The notes under the pieces are model-generated. The model made no database searches. It worked only from the letters and a program-made list of their open reading frames with translations, and was not told the origin of the DNA. This document shows, piece after piece, positions 21,588 to 31,406 of a stretch of DNA of 35,529 nucleotides (the stretch's first letter is position 1; each line of letters begins with the position of its first letter). A program made the translations under genes and the position numbers. This DNA is from Acanthamoeba lenticulata (lineage: Eukaryota; Discosea; Longamoebia; Acanthamoebidae). The stretch covers positions 1 through 35,529 of the forward strand of contig NAVB01001165.1 in assembly GCA_002179805.1 (NCBI GenBank). The letters run 5' to 3'.

Positions 21588-22407
21588 TTACTCCTTGTGG
21601 CTCACATTGTAGACGTCTCGGGCCACAAAGGCCTTGATTCGGTCATGGGATCCCACGCTTTGCAGGAAGGACTTGACGTGCGGGAACTTCTCCAACACTT
21701 CGCTCACGCCCTCCACACGCTCAATCGCCATCGTCAAAGTTGACCACAGATGGAGGTCGGCATAGCTCAACTGCATTCCGTGCCCAGCACCAAGAGGACA
21801 TTAGCCAGTTGCCCAACCTTTACACCAGCGATGGTTGGCTGCAACATACCTTAGAGCCCACGAGGTAGCCGTTGTTGCCATTTGCCGCCAGCAACTGGGT
21901 GAAATACTGCAGCTGCGTGGGAAGGAACTCATTTACGAGCTTCTCACGGGCCGCCGGTTTCTCAGCATCAGGCGTGAAGACCACCAGCTGTGTCACTCGG
22001 TTGAACACCTCGAGGACTCCCTCGTTGGCTTGGTCGATGAGCGCAGCTTCCCGGGCGTTGGTGCCGTTGTAGCCATACTTGGTGGCGAGATAGCGGGCGA
22101 TGGCCATGCTCTGCACCAAGCAAAGCCCAGGTTCCTCATAGAGCGGCAGCTGGCCAAACGCGAGCTTGCCTGTTGGGTTGGGAGGGTAAGGCGTATGCTG
22201 CCAATCTCCCATTAAGGCCCAACCACGCGTACCAGAAGCCTTGAACTCGGGCGCGAAGGTGAGCCAGGTGGGCCAGTCACGGATGGCAATGAAGTCGTAG
22301 TCAACTCCAGCGTCTTCGAGGATAAGGCGAGCCAGAGCGCCTCTTCCGGGCGTGTTGAAGTAGGTGAGGGTCGGCTTGGTCACTTTGGCAACGATTGGGG
22401 CAGCCAT
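21588..22407 (-). CDS. Glutathione S-transferase, sigma/mu-like
   Basis: Cytosolic GST of 225 residues that conjugates glutathione to electrophiles or acts as an isomerase. Minus-strand exons are 22407-22233, 22169-21850 and 21770-21588. The N-terminal thioredoxin fold has LTYFNTPGRGALARLIL, whose Tyr is the expected catalytic residue. FGQLPLYE with its cis-Pro, then VQSMAIARYLATKYG with the Gln-Ser glutathione-binding pair, complete the G-site. The C-terminal helical domain follows (LIDQANEGVLEVFNR, LSYADLHLWSTL). The first intron is 63 bp, in frame and free of stops, so retention would give a 246-residue protein with an insert in the G-site region. A TTTATAAA box lies 55 bp upstream. Confidence 0.9.
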
Positions 22408-22461
22408 TACTGTTGGTTAGAGTGTAGTGAAAACTGTGAAGAAGTTGCAACTATTGCATTG

Positions 22462-22469
22462 TTTATAAA
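22462..22469 (-). promoter_or_regulatory. TATA box of the GST gene (TTTATAAA)
   Basis: Palindromic TTTATAAA, 55 bp upstream of the GST start codon and followed by ATGG on the plus strand. The TATAAATGG string is shared with the TATA box of the divergent EF-hand gene. Confidence 0.6.
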
Positions 22470-22871
22470 TGGACAACCCTATCGGCGATATCACACACTC
22501 AAATCCCGCATTGGGCGAAACTAAGCAATTTCATAAAAAGTTCGCAACTCCAAACAGTTGTGTTCCGATTGGGTAAAAAGGTTCTTTCTGCCCTCATTGG
22601 CCCACGACTAGGGCTACATATGTAGGCGTCGTCGCTTAGACGTCCCCGCGCACGACGGTGCGGGATTGAGCAGGTGTAGACGCCAGCAACACATTCTAAA
22701 ATGAAAAGAGGAGGAAAATGAAAAAGAAACTGCTTTTTTTGCTGAATTGAGAGTTGCAAAGCAACGGTGGCTAAAGGGAAAGGCTAGATTACAGAAAGTC
22801 GAAACTTTAAACGGGAGAAGATGGTGCGCGTTATTCTTTGCCTTTGAAATGGCTCTTGACTGACGGGTCCT

Positions 22872-22877
22872 TATAAA
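22872..22877 (+). promoter_or_regulatory. TATA box of the EF-hand gene (TATAAA)
   Basis: TATAAATGG lies 39 bp upstream of the start codon at 22911. This spacing implies a very short 5' UTR. Confidence 0.6.
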
Positions 22878-22910
22878 TGGAAGGGAGCGGCGAGTGTGAA
22901 AGGATTGCTC

Positions 22911-23732
22911 ATGATGGAAACCATATACCCGTCCAAGGACGGTCGAACAATCTTTGACGATCCCAAGCTCAAGCAAGCCCTTGTCAAAGAGATGAAGAAG
23001 GGCAACATCAAGCCTCCAGCGAGTACCGAAGCTCAAGGTTGGTTCTCCACGACCATCTCATGGTATTCGCTTACCGTAATGATCTGCAGATATCGACGAA
23101 GACATGGAAGTAGCCATAGACACTGTAGCAACTGAAGTGTGGCGGTACTATGACCCCAAGAACACCGGGTTCATGAAGAAGCCAGCTCTGCAAGCCTTCT
23201 TCAAGGGTACCACAAGCATTTTTTTTCCCAAAGCACTTCTGCAAGCGAGCAAACGGTAACAAGCCATAACGCGGCTGCAGACTGTCTCGATCTGCATGCG
23301 AAGCGCCAGGGAAGAGATGCCAAGATGGTGCTGGGTCCCGGAGTCAACATGAACGCCGCCATGGACGCCGCCATTCGCGGACTTGATGCCAGTGGACAGG
23401 TAGTCCTGAAGCCTCCTCTCAAGTTCGTTATCTCTACCAGCTCACTCTCAACTTGGTGTAGGGCATCCGCGAGAGAGAGTTTCTGGACTTCCTTAACGAG
23501 TGCGACCTTGAGGAGATCTTAGCTCCCTTCCTCGGCATTCAAGGTCAGCATTAGGCCCATTTCACATCATCGATGATGACATAATGTCACTCACTTCTTT
23601 GACCATGACCCAGGTTCCATGAACATCAACTCGAGGCTGGACCCCAGCATGATGTTCGACCCGAGCACGCTGTCATCAACGGAGTTCAACGCTCGCGGAC
23701 AGGTCAAGCTGCGGGACTACGGCCGCGACTGA
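22911..23732 (+). CDS. EF-hand-like calcium-binding protein
   Basis: Small acidic protein of 187 residues from five exons: 22911-23037, 23090-23206, 23281-23399, 23462-23543 and 23614-23732. Two helix-loop-helix units can be seen. In the first, EVWRYYDPKNTGFMKKPAL, the loop keeps Asp at position 1 and Gly at 6 but has Ala instead of Glu at 12, so it is probably degenerate. In the second, DASGQVGIRERE, Asp 1, Ser 3, Ile 8 and Glu 12 are kept but Gly is displaced by one. Helices rich in Lys/Glu precede it. The C-terminus (NARGQVKLRDYGRD) is polar. No signal or membrane segment. Calcium binding, if any, would be by the second loop. The role is unknown. The next gene starts only 63 bp downstream. 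Confidence 0.6.
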
Positions 23733-23778
23733 GGCAAGCTGTTGTTGCACAAAGCAGCAAAAGAAAATGTAGTGAAAA

Positions 23779-23784
23779 AATAAA
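23779..23784 (+). terminator. poly(A) signal AATAAA of the EF-hand gene
   Basis: AATAAA 46 bp after the stop codon and only 11 bp before the ATG of the next gene. The poly(A) signal and the next promoter must overlap. Confidence 0.6.
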
Positions 23785-23795
23785 ACAAGGCCATA

Positions 23796-24732
23796 ATGCA
23801 AGATGAGAAGCAAGGCGAGGATGAAACGATGAAGCGAGTCGCGCACTCTATGCTGTCCCTTTTTGTTGATGGCTCTGACGGAGAAGAAGAGAGTTGCTTC
23901 TTCGAGGAAGACGCTCTGGATGTGCGATTTATTCATCCATCTGGTCCGGACATGACTGCACTTACCGTGACGGGTCCGCTCTCCTCGACGGCGATGGATA
24001 GGCTTTTGACGACCGGATCTCAACTGACTCGGGTGCAGTTAAGCTATGGCAACCTCACGCAGCTGCCAGTGGAGATGTGCTACGCGCTGCCCAATCTGGT
24101 GAGCCTCAGCTTGTGGAACAACAAAATCACAACGCTTCCGCCCCAGTTGGCCCGCTTGACCAACCTTACCGAGCTCGACCTCACCCGCAACTGCCTCACT
24201 TCCCTGCCGAGCCGAATTGTCGAGGTACTTGAAATCTCTCATCAAACATCTGTAGCTGGCAATTGACTGCGACAACGTGTGCCGCCAGCTGGCCGAACTG
24301 CGCTCACTGCAGGTGGAGGGCAACCAGCTATCATGCTTCCCGGTGGAGATTAGCCGCATGCAGCGATTAATGTCACCACAAGGACGCCTGTTCTTCACAA
24401 CCAACCCTCTACTGTCGCCCTCGCTTGTCGAGCGGCAACGCGCCTTGCCCAAGTCTTTGCCCGCTTCATGCCCCAGCCTCAAGGAGCTCGTCGCCCGCGC
24501 GTTGCTCTCGCGTTCTTCGTCGTCTTCACCTTCCTCGAGCACGCCACCACCACAGCTGCCAGTCGACCTGGAGCGCTTCTTAGACGAACATACACGATGC
24601 TCGATGTGCGAGCGTCACCTGTGGGCGATCTACGTGGAGGAGCTTCGCCTCCGTGTCATCCGGTTCCGCCACATGCCAGTGGTCTATCGATGCTGCTCTC
24701 TCGCCTGCCTCCGGCGCATTGACGAAGCCTGA
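23796..24732 (+). CDS. Leucine-rich-repeat protein with C-terminal Cys cluster
   Basis: Intracellular LRR protein of 290 residues. Exons are 23796-24224 and 24289-24732, with a 64-bp phase-0 intron. After an acidic N-terminus, four LRRs follow: LTRVQLSYGNLTQLPVEM, LVSLSLWNNKITTLPPQL, LTELDLTRNCLTSLPSRI and LRSLQVEGNQLSCFPVEI. A Ser/Pro-rich linker precedes a C-terminal module with CSMCERHLW and, about 30 residues on, YRCCSLAC. The Cys spacing suggests a zinc-binding unit and recalls the C-terminal part of the animal LRRC58 type; that resemblance is from memory and modest. It is likely a protein-interaction adaptor. The start codon lies 63 bp after the stop of the EF-hand gene. Confidence 0.8.
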
Positions 24733-25370
24733 GGTAAATGAACTGTTTGCTTGTCCGTTTCGGTTACTTGAACACGGCCGCTGAGTTGCTGTGATGAAGA
24801 TCAGGGCTCCTTCTGCACCGTCGTAAACTAATGGTGCCAGGTGACGAAGCTGTCTTCGTGGCGCGCTCGTCGATGGCAGGTACGGGACACGGCGGGCAAG
24901 TGATTAGTTTGACTCAGTCGCTGAGGGAGCGGAGACACACACGAATATGGCCGCGGTGTACGTCGCCAGGTTCAGGAGGATCAACAGCAGGAATCTGTCC
25001 TTTTCTGTGGTTGGTTGGCCTGAGCACGGCAACAGCCCATGGCAACAGCCGTTTTAAAAAAACGGCTAAATCGCCAGATGGCTGACCTCCAACAGCCACA
25101 ATGACCGTCGATAGGCGAGCCGAGGGAGATGGACCAGGTTGGTGGTCCGACCAGAAAACTGGAGGGTTGCACAACTGGTTGCTTGTGCGGCTGGAGAACA
25201 GGCGCTGGTGGTCTCTGGACGTGGTCACTACGGAGTACTGTTACTCAGTCTTCCCGCAGCGTGACCTTCAAATAGTGTGCGAGACGCACCGTCAGTTCCT
25301 TTACCTACCACTTCCACCTACATCCGGACCACCGCAACCTGTGTTCTCAGGCCGATATCGCGACTCACAA
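24733..25370. other. Intergenic region before the receptor kinase-cyclase
   Basis: A 638-bp spacer with no gene I can defend. It holds a 21-nt perfect hairpin (25047-25067). A minus-strand frame ending at 24904 reads as a hydrophobic stretch (FLLLILLNLATYTAAIFVCV), but no start or matching upstream exon was found. A plus-strand frame from 25101 runs open into the receptor signal peptide and could be an N-terminal extension, though it looks non-coding. Confidence 0.4.
25047..25067. repeat. Perfect inverted repeat with A-rich loop
   Basis: Nine-base arms AGCCGTTTT and AAAACGGCT flank AAA. A strong short hairpin about 300 bp upstream of the receptor start codon. Confidence 0.75.
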
Positions 25371-28300
25371 ATGCTGAGTCTGTCCACCCTGCTCATCGTC
25401 TTGTTGACGCTTGCTGTGATCTGCGTAACCCTCGGTAAGCCGTGCGCTCACTTCCGCGTTTCACGATGGCGAGAGTTCTTGCTCATGATGGCTCAAAAAA
25501 GCAGGCAGCAGTGTCACTTTGCAAGGAGCCGGCAGCTCCAACTCGGGCGGAGTGTTCAGCGTGTGGACAACAAGCTATAAGTTCCACCGTGATGACATCA
25601 CGTACTTGACCCGCCTCGCCTTTGTGTCTTGATTGGGCCTTGGATCTCTCACCCTGGTCTTTTGGACAGTGTGGCATATCAAGCCAACGGGATAACGGCG
25701 GCCATCGAACAATACGGGTATAAGCTGCTGGTACGATTGTCGGCAGTTGTGCTCTTCCTTCGGCTCAAGTCTGAGTCGTAAGTCGTCATTTTACAGGACT
25801 TTATTTGCCTCGATCGTGGGCTGTCCGACAGCGAGGCGCAGGGTTTTAACGTGATACAATTCCCAATTGCTGGCCAAGCCTTGGTAATGGGCTACAACTT
25901 ACCCAACATCACCGTCGCCGACCCTGCGCTTGTACTCCTCCTCATCTTGCTCAAATGGGTTCAGGAATTAAGTAGTCTAAGACGGAGTTTTTTCTTTCCC
26001 ACCCGTTGGGCCACAACAGGTTTTGAACAGGAGTGTGCTGGCGGAGATTTGGGCTGGCAACATCACCACGTGGAACCACCCAGCTCTCCTCGAGCTCAAC
26101 CCGAGCCTCGCCTCGAAGCTGCCCGCAGCCACCATCCTTCTAGGCTACTCAGACAATGCGAGCCCGGTCACGTTCCCGGAGGTGTTCAAGCGCGTGCTGG
26201 AGAGCTTCTCGGCCGAGTTCAAGGCGCAGTTCGCCGCGGTCAACCGCACCTTTGCCAACCTGCCGCCAGCTCTGGCGGGTAATTCTCAGGTCGCCGGAAG
26301 CAGTTCCCCAGCACGCAGCGCATGGCTTCTGGTACTCCTCCGCCTATTGTCAGTTCCTTTTTTCATTCAGAACAATCCAAGATATGTCCTTTAACCGTAC
26401 ACACAACCACAGCAAAAGCCCTACGGCATGACCTTCCTCAACTACGCCGACGCCACCGGTGGCATCACTTCGGCGAGGATGGTCAACCGGGCTGGCGACC
26501 TGGTTTACCCTTCGACGGCCAGCGTGCAGTCGGCGATGAGTGATTTCCAGAGCTACTACGAAGCTGGCAACTTCGGCGTGGACATTGTCGACGCCAACGG
26601 AACAGACTCGTGGCCGATGGCATACCTCACATTCTTTGCCATGAACCGGACGGTGCTGACACCAGACTGCACCAACACCCAGGAGCTGCTCTCCTTTGTG
26701 GCTTGGATTCACACCAACGACCAGTGCGTGTCTTCCGTTCCACATTCCGCTCTTCATGCCACGCAAACTGATCGGCATGAGTTGTGTATCAGGGCGTCTG
26801 TTGTGGCGACCCAAGTTGGCGCCGTGCCGGTCGATGTGGGACTGCGTAACAAGCTTATGGAGTTGCTCCAGACAGTGCAGTGCAACGGCGAGCAAGTCTT
26901 TACCACGTCCGTCCTTGTCGGGACGGGCGCCGAGCTGCCTCTGATCAACACATGGGCCTATGCCTTTGAGAGCGCGTTTGCCGAGATCAAGTACTACATC
27001 ACCACCTCCGCAGAGTCCAAGCAAGAGCTTTCGCTTTACAACGTCGACTTTGCCATCTCGGCCACTGGCCTTGGGCCCGAGTGGGCGTCCCGCATCCCGG
27101 ACGGCGGCGTGTTCCCTCTTGCCGCTCTGCCCCTTGTCACCGGTACGCACCCTTCTTTTTCTTCTTCCGCAAGTCGCTGGAGGCTGACGCGACGAGTGCA
27201 TGTGCAGCGTACAACATTCCCGAGATCAACGGGCTCAACTTTGTGCTGAGCGCCGAGGTGATCGCGCTCATCTACCTCAACCAGATCACCGTGTGGTCGG
27301 ACTCACGGATCCAGGCCATCAACGACCCAAGTGTCGCCAGCCTCCTCCCCAACAAGCCCATCATCTTGGTGAACGAGTACACCACCGCGCTCAACGTGCT
27401 CGTCACCCAGTGGATCAACGACACCGTGCCCGAGTGGCCCGTACGTCTTCACCTTGACCTCGGCCCAAGCCTGAAAGGCCTTTGTCTCACGTGTGGCAAC
27501 GCGTCGTTGGCGGGCGCGCAGCTGGGCGTGGGTCAAAACGTGGGCTACCCCGTGTTCTCCGTCCCAGGCCGATCGCTGCAGGCTGCGGGCGCGGCGGATC
27601 TCATCAACAAGACGAGGAGCACCAGCTATGCTTTCTGCTTCTGGTCCCTGTACGACGTGCAGCAGGTGCGCAGTCTTTGGGGCTTCTCTCTTTTCTCTCT
27701 TTCGTTCTCTTTTTCCGCGCGTGCGGCTCATGCTTGGGGTGCGGCGCCATTCTGCTTGGCTGCACCAAAGCAGGGGCGCACCCTGGGCGTGGCCTCGTTC
27801 ATCAATCGGGCGGGCAAAGTCGTGCAGCCGTCCCTCAACGCGGTGGGAAGCGCGCTCGACGACTTTGCCGACACCAACTGGAGCACCATCACCTACGACT
27901 CGCTCATCGACAGTACGTACCCTTGTGGCTCTCCTCTTCTGCCCCTGCGCGGCTCTTTATTTTGTTTTTCTCACGCGAGCGAGAAAATGTTAAGTGCCGG
28001 GCGAGAGGAGTTGGCCGCTGTCGACCTTTACCACTGGCCTCGTGAGGCTGAACTCCATGGTCAATTGTGACGACGCTGCGCAGCTTGCAGACTTCTTCTA
28101 CTGGATCCAGTACAACTCTCAGGCTGCAACTTTAGCCAATCGGTATCATGCCCGCTATCTTGTTTCTTCTTCTTCTTCTTCTTTGTTTCTCACCATTTGT
28201 CACCACAGGCAAGGATATGTGATCGCGTCTGCCTCGTCAAAGCTGCGACAGAACTTCCTCAACTTGCTCAAGAGCTTCACCTGCGATGGCGAACCGGCCA

Positions 28301-31284
28301 GCGCGCAAGCCGCCTGCATCAACGACGGCCAGCTGTGCTCCGACAACGGCACATGCCTCTCTGGCGTATGCAGCTGCAACGACGGCCGCACGGGCACGTA
28401 CTGCGATCAGCTTGTCGACAGGTCGAGCTCGTCCGATGCCACCGTGGCCGTGGCCGTCGGCGTGTCGGTGCCCATCGCCGTGATCATCATCCTCGCGCTC
28501 GTTGGCCTCATCGTCGCGCTGGTCGTCATGATCCGACGCAAGGGCCAGGTAAACGACAACTGGGAAATCCGCTACGACGAGCTCGACATGGGCGAACACC
28601 TGGGCACGGGCGGCTTCGGCGAGGTGAACCGCGCCACGTGGAAGGGCACCGAGGTGGCCGTCAAGGTCATGGCCGCGGACAAGGTGAGCAAGGAGATGGA
28701 GCGGTCGTTCAAGGACGAGGTGCGCGTGATGACCGCCCTGCGGCACCCGAACGTCGTCCTCTTCATGGCGGCGTGCACCAAGGCGCCCAAGATGTGCATC
28801 GTCATGGAGTTCATGGCCCTCGGCTCTCTCTACGATCTGCTGCACAACGAGCTGGTCCCCGAGATCCCGTTCGCGCTCAAGGCCAAGATGGCCTACCAGG
28901 CCTCCAAGGGCATGCACTTCCTGCACTCGTCGGGCATCGTCCACCGCGACCTCAAGTCGCTCAACCTCCTGCTTGACAACAAGTGGAACCTCAAAGTGTC
29001 CGACTTTGGCCTCACCAAGTTCAAGGAGGACCTGCACCGCGGCGGCGCCCGTGACCTCGCCGGCGGCGGAAGCGTGCACTGGACGGCGCCCGAGGTGCTC
29101 AACGAGTCGCCCGACGTGGACTGGATCCTGGCCGACGTGTACTCGTTTGGCGTCATCCTCTGGGAGCTGCTCACGCGCGAGCAGCCCTACGCGGGCCTGA
29201 GCCCGTCGGCCGTGGCCGTGGCGGTCATCCGCGATGGGCTGCGCCCCAAGATGCCGGACAACACCCACGGCCTGTGGCCCTCTGAGTACGAGGAGCTGGT
29301 GCAGAGCTGCTGGCACACGGACCCAACAATCCGGCCCACGTTCCTCGAGGTCATGACGCGCCTCTCCGCCATGCACGGCGACTCGACCTCGCTCGGCGCC
29401 ACGTCGTTCACCTCCAAGACGGGTTCCTCGTCGTCCAACTCGTCTGGCGGCGGCGGCGTCGGCGGCCATGCCGCCATCAAGCGCACGGGCTCGCTCGGCT
29501 CGTGGACGCTGCCCTCTGCCAGCGCAGCGTCGTCGTCCCAGGGGTCGTCGTCGCACTCGTCGTCCAGCTCCCACAAGAACAACGCGGCCGCGACCGGGGC
29601 GGTGAGACCGCCCGAGGGCGAGCTGACGATCGTGTTCACAGACATCACCCGCGCGGCCTCGCTCTGGGAGTTCAACGCCAGCGCCATGCGCGACGCCACG
29701 ATGATGCACAACGAGATCGTCCGCGCCCACTTGGCCAAGCATCGCGCCTACGAGGTCGTGTTCCTGCGCGACCGCAATAGCGGCGAGGGTTCCTTCTGTC
29801 TGGCCTTCCAGCACGCCGCCGACGCGCTGGCCTGGTGCGCCGACGTCCAGCGCGCGCTGCTCGCGGCAGCGTGGCCCGAGGCGCTGCTGGAGCACCCGGG
29901 CGCGGCCGAGGAGTGGGGCGACACGGACGACCGCGTGCTGTTCAAGGGCCTGCGCGTGCGCATGGGCGTGCACGTGGGCATCCCCAAGGTGGTGCGCGAC
30001 CCGATGACGCGCCGCGTCGAGTACATCGGCCCGGTGGTCAACACCGCGGCGCGCATCACGGCGCTCACGCACGGCGGCCAGATCGTGATGAGCCGCGCCG
30101 TGTGGTCCAAGGTCAAGGAGGGCGAGTTTGGCGTCGAGCAGCGCTCGCGCATCGTGGGCCTGGGCCGGTTCGAGATGCCCGACTCGGTCTCGGGCTCGAA
30201 GCTGTACGAGCTCAAGGTGCCCGGCCTCGAGGCGCGCTTCTTTGGCGGTGTGACCTCGGTGACCGAGAATGCGCTCGGCCGCGGCAGCGGAAGAGCCACA
30301 GGAAGCTCAGGCTCGCACGAGCGCGATCAGTCGCCGCGCAGCCACTCGAGCGCGGCCGACAACAGCGACGATGGCAGCAGCGACGGAGGAGGCGACGTGC
30401 AGACGGCGGTGGGCGAGGGCATGATGTTCAAGGAGGACACCTTCCTCACGTCGGCCAACCTGTGCCGGTGGATCATCGACTTTGGCGAGATCCAGGTGGG
30501 CAAGCAGGTGGGCCTCGGGTCCTACGGCGTGGTCTACCGCGGCAAGTGGAAGGGCGTCGACGTGGCCGTGAAGCGGTTCATCAAGCAGAAGCTCGACGAG
30601 CGGCGCATGCTCGAGTTCCGCGCCGAGATGGCCTTCTTGTCCGAGCTCCACCACCCCAACATCGTCCTCTTCATCGGCGCGTGTGTCAAGCGGCCCAACC
30701 TGTGCATCGTGACCGAGTTCATGAAGCAGGGCTCGCTCAAGGACATCCTCGCCGACCACTCGACCAAGCTCACGTGGAACCAGAAACTGAGCCTTCTGCG
30801 CTCGGCGGCGCTGGGGATCAACTACCTGCACTCGCTGCAGCCGGTGATCGTGCACCGGGACCTGAAGCCGTCGAACCTGTTGGTGGACGAGAACTGGAAC
30901 GTGAAGGTGGCCGACTTTGGATTCGCGCGCATCAAGGAGGAGAACGCCACCATGACCCGCTGCGGCACGCCCTGCTGGACCGCGCCGGAAGTCATCCGCG
31001 GAGAAAAGTACGACGAGCGGGCCGACGTGTTCTCGTTCGGCATCGTCATGTGGCAAGTGATGACGCGCAAGGAGCCCTTTGCCGGGCGCAACTTCATGGG
31101 CGTGTCGCTCGACGTGCTCGAGGGCAAGCGACCGCAGGTGCCCAACGACTGTCCAGAGGCGTTTGGCAAGCTGATGAAGAAGTGCTGGCACGCGTCAGCG
31201 GTCAAGCGGCCGACAATGGAGCGTGTGGTGGAGTTCTTCGATGCCGCAGTTGGTGACGATGTCCACGCCCTCCGGAAAGTCTAA
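25371..31284 (+). CDS. Receptor kinase-cyclase-kinase with tandem PstS-like extracellular domains
   Basis: Type I membrane receptor of 1672 residues. Exons: 25371-25434, 25505-25601, 25670-25730, 25797-25931, 26020-26289, 26413-26723, 26793-27142, 27208-27440, 27522-27665, 27774-27916, 28008-28142 and 28209-31284; the junctions at 27522 and 28008 are less certain. Signal peptide 1-22. Two periplasmic-binding-protein folds of the phosphate (PstS) type follow: first near 23-330 (GAGSSNSGGVFSVW, LAEIWAGNITTWNHPALLE), second near 345-670 (GTGAELPLINTWAYAFE, IALIYLNQITVWSDSRI). An EGF-like Cys module is near 672-712 and a membrane helix near 726-755. Kinase 1 (about 771-1035) has GTGGFGEV, VAVKV, HRDLKSLN and DFG. 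A class III cyclase domain (about 1117-1322) has IVFTDI, RVRMGVHVG and VVNTAAR. Kinase 2 (about 1408-1660) has GLGSYGVV, VAVKR, HRDLKPSN and DFG. Both kinases are TKL-like and look intact. The cyclase lacks its second metal Asp. Confidence 0.87.
28164..28183. repeat. (TTC)n repeat in the last receptor intron
   Basis: TTC repeat inside the 66-bp intron 28143-28208. The intron is in frame and stop-free, so the repeat would encode serines if retained. Confidence 0.7.
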
Positions 31285-31302
31285 GAGCAAGACCCAAAGT
31301 AA

Positions 31303-31308
31303 AATAAA
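31303..31308 (+). terminator. poly(A) signal AATAAA of the receptor kinase-cyclase
   Basis: AATAAA 19 bp after the stop codon of the receptor gene, in the 122-bp convergent spacer. Confidence 0.6.
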
Positions 31309-31406
31309 AGACTCCTTGTTCAAAGTCGATCTCTTCACAAGGAACAGTGTGGCTACATTGATGCAAGTGTCGTCAGTCGACGTCCCTTGCATGACGCTGG
31401 ACTGTT

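Larger units (their letters stand above)
22408..22910. promoter_or_regulatory. Divergent promoter region, GST / EF-hand gene
   Basis: A 503-bp spacer without a gene. It has one TATA-like box near each end, facing outward, and an inverted CCAAT (ATTGG) near 22568. The middle, around 22610-22680, is GC-richer and contains a CGTCGTCG run, with no convincing ORF. Confidence 0.55.

Noticed and set aside
24904..25035. Hydrophobic minus-strand exon (FLLLILLNLATYTAAIFVCV) before the receptor gene
   Set aside because: It looks like a membrane segment with an AG acceptor, but no upstream exon, start codon or poly(A) signal could be found.
29835..31256. 473-residue second frame inside the receptor kinase region
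   Set aside because: Arg/Ala/Gly-rich translation with no domains; a shadow of the real frame in GC-rich DNA.
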